NCBI GenBank assembly: GCA_964560425.1
Contig: CAZLLE010000020.1
Span: forward strand, 1-23,213
Source: CAZLLE01 sp964560425
Lineage (GTDB): Bacteria; Campylobacterota; Campylobacteria; Campylobacterales; QNZT01
DNA: 23,213 nt
Direction: 5' to 3'
The notes under the pieces were generated by a model. That model saw only the letters and a list, made by a program, of their open reading frames with translations, had not been told where the DNA came from and did not search any database. The translations under genes were made by a program, and so were the position numbers. This document shows positions 8,479 to 14,801 of this stretch, in pieces. Within the stretch, counting starts at the first letter, position 1, and each line of letters begins with the position of its first letter.

Positions 8479-8856
8479 GTGGAAGGTTTAAGAGATATAA
8501 AAGGTATCGTAACTGTCCATGAGTATAGTTTTGAGACACTTTTGGCAATTATTATAACAACTATAATAGTTTTATCTATACTTTTTTACCTATATAAAAA
8601 TAGAAGGAAAAGAGGAAAAAAACTCAATAAATATGAGTTGGCTCTAAAAAATCTAAAAAATATAGATTTTGATGATGTAAAAAAGACGGTTTATACATTT
8701 AGTGTAGATGGATTTTTGCATACAGATGAAAAAAATATAGATGAGTTTAAAAAAATTGAAGATGAACTTTTGAAATATAAGTATCAAAAAGAGGTTCCTT
8801 CCATTGATGAAGCGTTAAAAGTTAGAATAGAAAATTTTATAAAAGGTCTAAAATGA
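8479..8856 (+). CDS. Small single-pass membrane protein of the Bat operon, DUF4381-like
   Basis: A 125-aa protein with one strong transmembrane helix (about 19-39) followed by a basic stretch (NRRKRGKK) and a charged cytoplasmic domain. It uses a GTG start 2 bp after the DUF58 stop; AGGGG 6 nt upstream supports this, and no better ATG is present. In many MoxR/Bat operons the slot between DUF58 and the first VWA gene encodes a DUF4381 protein of this size and topology, beginning with an L-R-D-I-like motif. Here residues 4-7 read L-R-D-I, but the Trp/Pro-rich stretch typical of DUF4381 is missing. The family assignment therefore rests on position and architecture. It overlaps batA by ATGA. Confidence 0.75.
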   Translation: MEGLRDIKGIVTVHEYSFETLLAIIITTIIVLSILFYLYKNRRKRGKKLNKYELALKNLKNIDFDDVKKTVYTFSVDGFLHTDEKNIDEFKKIEDELLKYKYQKEVPSIDEALKVRIENFIKGLK

Positions 8857-9740
8857 ATCAAATAACATTTGAATATCCACTTGTTTTTGCTATTTTGGTT
8901 CTATTTTTGATATGTCTAAAATTTTGTAAACAAAAGGGAATGGCTCTCTATTTTCCAAATATAGCAATGCTTCAAAAAGCTTCAAAAAAGAGTCAAACAG
9001 TGATTAATACTCTCAAATTTTTGACTATTATCTCTCTTGTAACTGCTTTGGCAAGTCCTATAAAAGAGGACGATGTCATAGTCAAAAATGATAAAGGTTA
9101 TGAGATATCTCTAATATTAGATGCAAGTGGATCCATGCGGGAGTACAATAAATTTACTATTGTCAAAGATATTGTAGATGATTTTATAGACAAACGCCAA
9201 CATGACAAATTAGCTCTAAGTATTTTTGCTGATTTTGCTTATGTTGCTGTTCCTTTGACTTATGACAAAAAAAGTATCAAAAGATTACTTCAAAGAATAG
9301 ATGTGGGAATAGCAGGACAACAAAGAACAGCACTTTATGAGGCTCTATTTTTAAGTTCAAATCTATTTAAAACGAGTAAATCAAAAGAGAAAATTGCAAT
9401 TTTACTCACAGATGGAATGGATAATACTGGCACAATTCCTCTTGATGTAGCAATAAAAACAGCCAAAAAATATGGAATAAAGGTCTATACTGTAGGAGTT
9501 GGAAGAGCTGGAGAGTTTAGTCCTGCTGTTTTGAAAAAAATAGCAAAAGAGACAGGTGGTAAATATTTTGCAGGTGATAGTATAGAGAAGCTAAAAGCGA
9601 TATATAACACTATTGATGAGTTGGAAAAGAGTGAGATAAAAGCAGATAAATATGTGAAAAAAACATACTATTTTCAATATTTATTGGCTCTATCTCTCAT
9701 ATTTTTAATCTTCTATTTTTATTTGGCAAACAAGGAGTAG
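8853..9740 (+). CDS. batA: BatA: membrane-anchored VWA-domain protein
   Basis: VWA protein (295 aa) with two N-terminal membrane segments (about 8-22 and 53-70), a von Willebrand A domain and a C-terminal helix (about 270-290). The metal-ion-dependent adhesion site looks complete: D-A-S-G-S (90-94), threonine of QQRTALYE (about 159) and aspartate of LLTDGMDN (about 187). Such BatA/BatB pairs expose a metal-binding VWA domain and are presumed partners of MoxR. It overlaps the preceding gene by ATGA and lies 3 bp before batB. I assigned BatA rather than BatB by order and by the canonical DxSGS motif. Confidence 0.9.
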   Translation: MNQITFEYPLVFAILVLFLICLKFCKQKGMALYFPNIAMLQKASKKSQTVINTLKFLTIISLVTALASPIKEDDVIVKNDKGYEISLILDASGSMREYNKFTIVKDIVDDFIDKRQHDKLALSIFADFAYVAVPLTYDKKSIKRLLQRIDVGIAGQQRTALYEALFLSSNLFKTSKSKEKIAILLTDGMDNTGTIPLDVAIKTAKKYGIKVYTVGVGRAGEFSPAVLKKIAKETGGKYFAGDSIEKLKAIYNTIDELEKSEIKADKYVKKTYYFQYLLALSLIFLIFYFYLANKE

Positions 9741-9743
9741 TCG

Positions 9744-10712
9744 ATGATTTATTTTAAAAATATAGAATTTTTATGGCTACTTATTTTGGTAGTACCACTA
9801 ATTTTTTTAATCAAAAATAGAACCACAACAATGGGTGGAGTTTTTTCAAAAGATGTACTAAATAAGATCTCTATCAAAAATAGAAGTTTATCAAAAAAAG
9901 TACGAAATATTTTGATAATTATCTCAATGATATTGGCAATTTTTGCGATATCTCGTCCTCAAATAGATGAAGGGGAAATCAAAGTAAAATCAAGCTTTAT
10001 CAATGTTGTCGCAGCAATTGATATGTCAAAATCTATGTTTGCAAATGATATCTATCCAAGTAGATTTGAGTTTGCCAAAAACAAGTTTTTTAATACTTTG
10101 GAAAATTTCAAAAATGCAAAAGTAGCCCTTATTGGGTTTAGTACTCAAACTTTTTTGATATCTCCACTCACGGAGGATTTTCACTCATTGAAATTTTTGG
10201 CAAAAAATCTAAATCTAGATTACCTATCACTAAAAGGTACAGACATTTTAGCCACACTCAAATCGGCAAATGATCTATTTTCAAAAGAGAAAAAGAAGAT
10301 ACTTCTATTATATACAGATGGAGGAGACCAAAAAGAGTTCTCAAAAGAGATAGAGTATGCAAAAGAGCATAATATTGCAATATATATTTACAATATTGGA
10401 ACTCAAAAAGGTGGAGTCATTAAGACAAAAGATGGTGTCTTAAAAGATAAAAATGGTGATATAGTTGTAGTAAAAAGAGATGATAGTATCAAAGAGTTGG
10501 CTCTACAAAGTGGTGGGGCTTATATGAAATATTCACTTAAAAAAGATGACATCAAAATATTAACAGACACCATACAAAAAAGATATAAAGCAAAAGATGA
10601 AAATATATCAACTATAAAAGATACAAAAGAGCTATTTTACTATCCATTAGGCTTGGCAATTTTACTATTTTTTATATCTATGTTTTCACTTCCGAGGAGG
10701 GAAAAAGTATGA
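9744..10712 (+). CDS. batB: BatB: membrane-anchored VWA-domain protein
   Basis: Second VWA protein (322 aa), with the same plan as its neighbour: N-terminal helices (about 6-23 and 54-70), VWA domain and a C-terminal helix (about 297-313). The MIDAS is D-M-S-K-S (93-97), threonine of KGTDI (about 166) and aspartate of YTDGGD (about 192). The lysine in place of glycine in the first motif still keeps the DxSxS pattern, so metal binding is likely preserved. AAGGAG lies inside the end of batA. It overlaps batC by ATGA. In some bacteria BatB and BatC are one protein; here they are separate but translationally coupled. Confidence 0.9.
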   Translation: MIYFKNIEFLWLLILVVPLIFLIKNRTTTMGGVFSKDVLNKISIKNRSLSKKVRNILIIISMILAIFAISRPQIDEGEIKVKSSFINVVAAIDMSKSMFANDIYPSRFEFAKNKFFNTLENFKNAKVALIGFSTQTFLISPLTEDFHSLKFLAKNLNLDYLSLKGTDILATLKSANDLFSKEKKKILLLYTDGGDQKEFSKEIEYAKEHNIAIYIYNIGTQKGGVIKTKDGVLKDKNGDIVVVKRDDSIKELALQSGGAYMKYSLKKDDIKILTDTIQKRYKAKDENISTIKDTKELFYYPLGLAILLFFISMFSLPRREKV

Positions 10713-11521
10713 AATATTTTATACTCTTAACACTTTTAAATTCACTCTTATCAGCCTCTCTTTTAGATTTTTCATATCTAAAAGAGGCAAAAGAGGCTTA
10801 TAAAAAGGGAGATTTTGAGAAAGCAAACTCTCTTTATCAAAAAGTTGACAATGATGAGGCAAAATTTAATAGTGCAGATAGTCTATATAAACAAAAAAAA
10901 TATAAAGAGGCATTAGCAAAATATCAAAGTATAAAGAGTGAAAAATTATCATTCAAAAAACTTCATAATATAGGAAATAGCTATGCACAATTAGGAAAAA
11001 TTGATGAAGCCATCAAATCTTATGAAGAGGCTCTAAAGATCAGAGATGATGAAGATACCAAACATAATCTTGAAGTTTTGAAAAAGAGAAAAAAGGATCA
11101 AAAAAAGAAACAAGATCAAAAGAAAGATCAAAAGAAAGATAATAAAAAGGATCAAAACAAGAACGATCAAGACAAAAATAAAGATAGTCAAAAACAGAAT
11201 GATCAAAAGAAGAAAGAGGATCAAAAAAGAGACAAACAAGATCAAAACAAAAAACAAAACGATCAAAAAAAAGAGGACAAAAAGGATAAGTCATCTCAAG
11301 AAAAAGATAAAAAAGAGGAAGAAAAAAACAAAGAGAAAGAGAAAGAAAAAAAGAAAAAAGAGAGACAAAAAGCCACTCAAGCAGAAAAAAAAGAGCAACC
11401 TCCAATATCAAATATGGAAGAGAGAAAATGGCAAAAAATGTTAAATCAGCGAGGTGTAAATACTCTAATGATCCCATTAAACAACAAAGGAGAGAATAAT
11501 AATGAAAAAAACCCTTGGTAA
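10709..11521 (+). CDS. batC: BatC-like TPR protein with a long Lys/Asp/Gln/Glu low-complexity tail
   Basis: A 270-aa protein starting with a signal-peptide-like hydrophobic segment (1-16), then about three tetratricopeptide repeats (about 22-118; the last contains NIGNSYAQLGKIDEAIKSYE). From about 122 to 231 the sequence is almost only K, D, Q, N and E, with D-Q-K-K units, and is probably disordered or coiled coil. The C-terminus regains complexity with MEERKWQKMLNQRG, resembling the short conserved tail of BatC and TPR-VWA proteins. GAGGAGG upstream gives a strong start. The end overlaps batD by 20 bp in another frame. It probably sits in the periplasm or at the membrane as the interaction arm of the Bat complex. 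The tail is encoded by A-rich DNA with nine GATCAA units. Confidence 0.85.
   Translation: MKYFILLTLLNSLLSASLLDFSYLKEAKEAYKKGDFEKANSLYQKVDNDEAKFNSADSLYKQKKYKEALAKYQSIKSEKLSFKKLHNIGNSYAQLGKIDEAIKSYEEALKIRDDEDTKHNLEVLKKRKKDQKKKQDQKKDQKKDNKKDQNKNDQDKNKDSQKQNDQKKKEDQKRDKQDQNKKQNDQKKEDKKDKSSQEKDKKEEEKNKEKEKEKKKKERQKATQAEKKEQPPISNMEERKWQKMLNQRGVNTLMIPLNNKGENNNEKNPW
11096..11266 (+). repeat. GATCAA-rich low-complexity repeat inside batC
   Basis: Nine GATCAA units, at irregular 10-40 bp spacing, lie between 11096 and 11266 within A-rich DNA. They encode the D-Q-K-K units of the BatC tail. The irregular spacing and imperfect units look like slippage or unequal exchange products in a coding low-complexity region, not a CRISPR array. 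Confidence 0.7.
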
Positions 11522-13025
11522 AATTTTTATAATAGCTATTATTTTTGCAATTAATCTATTTGCAAATGTTACAGCACATGTAGATACCCCAGCAATATAC
11601 AAAGGAGATAGTATAAATCTAACTATCTCCGCAGAAGGAAATGATATAAAATTTCCAGAGATAGATGAAATTGACTCAAATCCAATAAATGGGACATCAT
11701 CATCTCAATCAACCACTATTATAAATGGAAGCATGAGCAAAACAGTATCAAAAACATACAGTTTTTCACCACAAAAATCATTGACTATTCCCTCTTATGA
11801 TGTAGAAGTAGATGGAAAAAACTACAAAACAAAAAAGATAAAAGTATCTGTCCTCAAACCAACAGCTAGTAAAGCTGGTTCTAATTTTATTGTACAGATG
11901 AGTGCAGACAAAAAAGAGGTTCATGTGGGTGAGAACATAAATCTAACTATCTCATTCAAACAAAAACTAAACGCTCATGCCCAAAAACTCCAACTAGGAG
12001 AACCAAAACTAGAAAACTTTTGGGTTAAAAAAGTAGACAATGTAGAAAAAAGCAATGAGGGTGACTATATAGTACAAAAAATTCACTATATCCTATTCCC
12101 TCAAAAAGCAGGGAAATATACAATACCAGCAATTCAAGCATCTATAGGAACACAATCCCAAAGAAGAAGAAACTCTAGATTTAATGATCCATTTTTTGAT
12201 GATCCATTTTTCAGCTCTTTTACAAGAGAGTTATCTTGGCAAAAAATCTTCTCAAATGAGCTAAATATCAATGTAAAACCACTACCAAATAATCTAGAAC
12301 TTTTTGGTGATTACAAGATCAAAGCATCAGTAGACAAAAGAGAGGTACAGGCAAACAAACCTATAAATTTAACTATCACAGTCAGAGGAAAAGGAAACAT
12401 TGATGATATAAAAAAGTTCAACCTAGATATAGAAAATGCAATTATCTACGCTGATGAGCCAAAAATAACATCAAAGATATATAACAACATCTATCAAGGA
12501 GAGTTCACACAAAAAATAGCCATCATAGCTGATCGTAATTTTACAATAGAACCAATCAAACTAGAATACTTTGACAAAGAGACAAACCAAACAAAAACTA
12601 TAGAGACAAAGCCTATAGATATAGTAGTAAAAGGGGGCTCAAAAGTAGAAAAAGAGCCAACAATAGAGCTAAGCAAAGATATACAAACTCCAAAAATAGA
12701 GACCCCTGTTCAAAAAGTAGTAGTTGAGGGTGAAAAAAGTTATATAAAATATCTATTTTTGGCTATTGGTACACTATTTGGTATTTTACTCTCTTATATA
12801 TTTAATAGATTTAAAAATAGAGATCAAAAAACAGAATCAGATATAATAAAAGCGATCAAAAAAGCAAAAAACGACCGTCAACTATTTGATCTTCTACTAC
12901 CATATTCAAATAGAGATAAACTTATATCAAATACACTAAACAAACTAGAAGAGAATCTATACAAAAATTCAACTCACAAAATAGACAAAGATGAATTGAT
13001 GGATTTTTTTGAAGATAATCAATAA
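11502..13025 (+). CDS. batD: BatD: secreted, membrane-anchored protein of the Bat operon
   Basis: BatD-family protein (507 aa). It has a signal peptide (about 1-21, cleavage after I-N-L-F-A), a long periplasmic region of beta-rich Ig-like repeats, one transmembrane helix at about 413-433 and a cytoplasmic tail of about 75 residues. The repeated pattern of a KKEVHVGENINLTISFK-type strand (also DKREVQANKPINLTITVRG) is typical of BatD, in which tandem domains begin with a V-x-x-x-x-I/V-x-L-x-I strand. AAAGGAGA 8 nt before the ATG sets the start. The first 20 bp overlap the end of batC, so it is coupled to it. It is the last gene of the operon; no BatE follows. The family is linked to oxygen tolerance in Bacteroides by name, but its real role is unsettled. 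Confidence 0.9.
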   Translation: MKKTLGKIFIIAIIFAINLFANVTAHVDTPAIYKGDSINLTISAEGNDIKFPEIDEIDSNPINGTSSSQSTTIINGSMSKTVSKTYSFSPQKSLTIPSYDVEVDGKNYKTKKIKVSVLKPTASKAGSNFIVQMSADKKEVHVGENINLTISFKQKLNAHAQKLQLGEPKLENFWVKKVDNVEKSNEGDYIVQKIHYILFPQKAGKYTIPAIQASIGTQSQRRRNSRFNDPFFDDPFFSSFTRELSWQKIFSNELNINVKPLPNNLELFGDYKIKASVDKREVQANKPINLTITVRGKGNIDDIKKFNLDIENAIIYADEPKITSKIYNNIYQGEFTQKIAIIADRNFTIEPIKLEYFDKETNQTKTIETKPIDIVVKGGSKVEKEPTIELSKDIQTPKIETPVQKVVVEGEKSYIKYLFLAIGTLFGILLSYIFNRFKNRDQKTESDIIKAIKKAKNDRQLFDLLLPYSNRDKLISNTLNKLEENLYKNSTHKIDKDELMDFFEDNQ

Positions 13026-13029
13026 AAAT

Positions 13030-13097
13030 GGGAGGATTGTAAAAAAATAAAATTTTTAGAGTAATTTAGATTTTGACACAGATTTTTTTACACTCCC
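13030..13097. repeat. Inverted repeat between convergent genes
   Basis: GGGAG (13030-13034) and TGTAAAAAAA (13038-13047) are matched by TTTTTTTACA (13083-13092) and CTCCC (13093-13097). This gives a 15-bp inverted repeat with a 3-bp bulge and a 35-bp centre. It lies between the converging ends of batD and the methyltransferase-like gene. On the minus strand the second arm is followed by ATTTTTATT, so a terminator role for that gene is possible. The shape (short AT-rich unit bounded by GGGAG/CTCCC) would also fit a decayed insertion-element remnant, but I see no target duplication. Confidence 0.45.
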
Positions 13098-13108
13098 GAC
13101 AGTTCCCA

Positions 13109-13645
13109 TTATGATCTTTTATTTGGGCAATACTTTTTCCCAAAAAGCCACTTTAAGCAACTCCATTTAAAAGAGACCATGGGAACTTTTTCTCTATATT
13201 GAGCATAATCTTCTCCAAACTTTTTGCTCACTTCCATCTCCTCAAAAATAGTAACCATAAAAATAATAAAAACCATTTCAATAGGAGCTACAAAAATAAT
13301 AAATGTAGGGCTTCCTATCAAAAAGGCTACTCCTAAAGGCAAAAGAGTAAGACCAAAAAGCATAGGGTGTCTCATACAACTATATATACCTGTTGTAACT
13401 AATTTGTTTGTTTCAAGTCTAGGGATATCACCTACCCTACCCTTTGTCAACTCTCTTCCACCATTTCCAGCTGCCCTAAATGCTAAAAATATTAAAAACA
13501 GACCAAAAGAAAAAGATGCAATATGAAATAATAAACTATTAAAAATTGCTCTGTCATAATCATTTAGAATAGAAAAAATTGTACCACCAATAATCATGAT
13601 TAACCACAAAACAATACGAATAACAACAGAAGAAGATGTGTGCAT
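13109..13645 (-). CDS. Isoprenylcysteine methyltransferase / phospholipid methyltransferase-like membrane protein
   Basis: A 178-aa integral membrane protein with about four or five hydrophobic segments. The C-terminal half carries the signature of the ICMT/PEMT superfamily: TGIYSCMRHPMLFG (R-H-P core) followed by EEMEVSKKFGEDYAQYREKVP, matching the family pattern E-E-x2-L-x4-G-x2-Y-x2-Y-x3-V-P. These proteins methylate lipids or prenylated or other small acceptors using S-adenosylmethionine at the membrane. Bacterial members of this size are mostly uncharacterised. The start at 13645 is preceded by AAAGGGG. It is transcribed away from the Nfu-like gene, and a palindrome at 13667-13682 sits just upstream where its promoter should be. 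The acceptor is unknown. Confidence 0.8.
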   Translation of the reverse strand: MHTSSSVVIRIVLWLIMIIGGTIFSILNDYDRAIFNSLLFHIASFSFGLFLIFLAFRAAGNGGRELTKGRVGDIPRLETNKLVTTGIYSCMRHPMLFGLTLLPLGVAFLIGSPTFIIFVAPIEMVFIIFMVTIFEEMEVSKKFGEDYAQYREKVPMVSFKWSCLKWLFGKKYCPNKRS

Positions 13646-13666
13646 AATTTTACCCCTTTGAGATTA

Positions 13667-13682
13667 AGTACTAAATAGTACT
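13667..13682. promoter_or_regulatory. Palindrome upstream of the methyltransferase-like gene (possible operator)
   Basis: AGTACTA (13667-13673), AA, TAGTACT (13676-13682) is a perfect 7-bp inverted repeat 22 bp from the methyltransferase-like start. On the minus strand it contains TACTAT/TATTTA, acceptable as a -10, so a bound regulator would block that promoter. The flanking TTAAGTACTAA (from 13664) recurs in the LOG/ABC intergenic region at 4495-4505. Confidence 0.4.
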
Positions 13683-13694
13683 CCTTACTTTATT

Positions 13695-13719
13695 AAATAA
13701 GATTAAAAAAGTCTTATTT
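13695..13719. repeat. Hairpin in the divergent intergenic region
   Basis: AAATAAGATT (13695-13704), A5, AGTCTTATTT (13710-13719) form a 10-bp stem with one G-U pair, followed on the plus strand by TTATATAAATTTT. It lies between the two divergent genes where no transcript should end, so an attenuator, a leader structure or a stop for antisense transcription are all possible. Confidence 0.4.
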
Positions 13720-13729
13720 TATATAAATT

Positions 13730-13744
13730 TTATTATAATTATCA
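13730..13744. promoter_or_regulatory. Possible Fur box overlapping the -10 of the Nfu-like gene
   Basis: TTATTATAATTATCA matches the 7-1-7 Fur pattern TGATAATnATTATCA at 12 of 14 fixed positions; the right half is perfect. It overlaps a TATAAT (13734-13739) about 58 bp before the Fe-S protein gene. In DNA this AT-rich such matches arise by chance fairly often. Confidence 0.3.
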
Positions 13745-13797
13745 TAATTTTTATTAAAAAAATAAATAAAGAGAACATAAAAATAGGAGATTTTAAT

Positions 13798-14124
13798 ATG
13801 ATGCCATTTTCAGATGAAGAGATTTATGGAGCAGTAAAATATAACCTTCCAAAAACAAGTGAATATGTAAAATCTCATGGTGGAGGAATCAAGCTATTGG
13901 GTGTAAAAGATGGTAAGGTTTATATAACTCTTACTGGAGCATGTGGAGGTTGTTCAATGAGTTTGATGACCATAAAAATGGTAGTACAGAAAGAGTTGAG
14001 AATGTTAATTCATCCCGAATTAGAAGTTATCAATGTTGATGGAACTCCAGAAAATAGAGTTCCTGAGGATTGTTATAAAGAGGAAAAAGTTGGATTAATT
14101 GATAAAGTCAAAAATCTTCTATAA
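13798..14124 (+). CDS. NifU C-terminal-domain / Nfu-type Fe-S cluster protein
   Basis: A 108-aa protein made of a single NifU-C (Nfu) domain. The core HGGGIKLLGVKDGKVYITLTGACGGC ends in the C-x-x-C (residues 49 and 52) that binds a 4Fe-4S cluster between two subunits; only its last part is quoted as a motif, LTGACGGC. Nfu proteins carry and deliver Fe-S clusters to client enzymes in the cytoplasm. The start at 13798 has AGGAG 8 nt upstream; a second ATG follows immediately at 13801. It stands alone, divergent from the methyltransferase-like gene. A possible Fur box in its promoter would suit iron control. Clients could include Fe-S enzymes such as PFOR, but that is inference. Confidence 0.92.
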   Translation: MMPFSDEEIYGAVKYNLPKTSEYVKSHGGGIKLLGVKDGKVYITLTGACGGCSMSLMTIKMVVQKELRMLIHPELEVINVDGTPENRVPEDCYKEEKVGLIDKVKNLL

Positions 14125-14129
14125 TGCTT

Positions 14130-14156
14130 GAGTACTTTTTACTTACTCTATTTTTA
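14130..14156 (+). terminator. Weak candidate terminator after the Nfu-like gene
   Basis: GAGTA (14130-14134) and TACTC (14144-14148) form a short stem with a 9-nt loop, followed by TATTTTTAT. The stem is short and AU-rich, so confidence is low. Confidence 0.3.
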
Positions 14157-14184
14157 TCTACCAATAAAAATCGAAAAGTAACAC

Positions 14185-14214
14185 TTGACATTTTACAGTT
14201 TTTATTGTTATAAT
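14185..14214 (+). promoter_or_regulatory. Promoter of the MerR-acyltransferase-amidohydrolase operon
   Basis: TTGACA (14185-14190) and TATAAT (14209-14214) are both perfect sigma-70 hexamers, separated by 18 bp, 27 bp before the MerR gene. The spacer is 1 bp longer than optimal. MerR-type activators typically act on promoters with long spacers (19-20 bp), so self-regulation here is possible but not proven. Confidence 0.75.
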
Positions 14215-14240
14215 GTGGGCAACTTTTTAAAGGAGTCTTC

Positions 14241-14801
14241 ATGAGTTTAAAAATGGCAACTTTAGTCAAAGAGAGTGGTATTAGTAAATCAACTATTCTC
14301 TACTATATAAAAGAGGGATTACTACCCTCTCCGCAAAAACCCAAACCAAATGTACATCTTTATGATGAAGAGTGTATATCTATTTTGAATTTTATCAAAT
14401 ATCTACAAGAGAATCTAAACTACTCTATCACTGAAATAAAATCTATTATTGCTGATAATAAGATAGATTTCAAAAATGAGACTCAAACAATTATCACATA
14501 TTTAAGTGCTATGAGTGGTAAAAATAGAGAAGATGAAATATTAGATATTAAAAATAGAGCAAAAGAATTTGGAGTAGATGAGACTCTTTTTATAGAGTAT
14601 GAAAAGACAGCTAGAAAACTTGCTACTTTAGAGTATGAAATGGGTGCTTCACTCCTTATTGAAAATGAGCAAAATGATAGAAATATTTTACAAAAAACTA
14701 TATTTGATATTATTTTGACACTCAAGCCATATATATTTAATCAAGCCACAATCAAAGAGCATCAAGCTAGAGTATACAACAACACGAAGGAGCTGTCATG
14801 A
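14241..14801 (+). CDS. MerR-family transcriptional regulator
   Basis: A 186-aa MerR-type regulator. The N-terminal winged helix (about 3-70) is clear: MATLVKESGISKSTILYYIKEG followed by a LYDEECISILNFIKYLQE wing and helix (only parts quoted: SGISKSTILYYIKEGLLP). The C-terminal region is helical, with no Cys pair of metal sensors and no drug-binding domain I recognise, so the signal is unknown. AGGAG lies 5 nt before the ATG. Its stop overlaps the start of the acyltransferase fusion by ATGA, so regulator and target are made together. This suggests that it controls its own operon in response to lipid or envelope state (inference). Confidence 0.9.
   Translation: MSLKMATLVKESGISKSTILYYIKEGLLPSPQKPKPNVHLYDEECISILNFIKYLQENLNYSITEIKSIIADNKIDFKNETQTIITYLSAMSGKNREDEILDIKNRAKEFGVDETLFIEYEKTARKLATLEYEMGASLLIENEQNDRNILQKTIFDIILTLKPYIFNQATIKEHQARVYNNTKELS

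Noticed and set aside
11096..11266. CRISPR-like repetition (GATCAAAA units)
   Set aside because: Units are 6-9 bp, irregularly spaced and in frame within a coding low-complexity tail; no constant repeat-spacer length.
11033..11477. Long open frames on the minus strand (and one in another plus frame) across the batC tail
   Set aside because: They come from A-rich low-complexity DNA, translating to runs of F, L and I or K and R, lack ribosome sites and lie wholly within batC, whose TPRs and operon position are convincing.
14241..14801. Toxin-antitoxin or metal-resistance reading of the MerR gene
   Set aside because: No partner toxin, and no cysteine pair or metal-binding loop in the C-terminus; the neighbours point to lipid metabolism.
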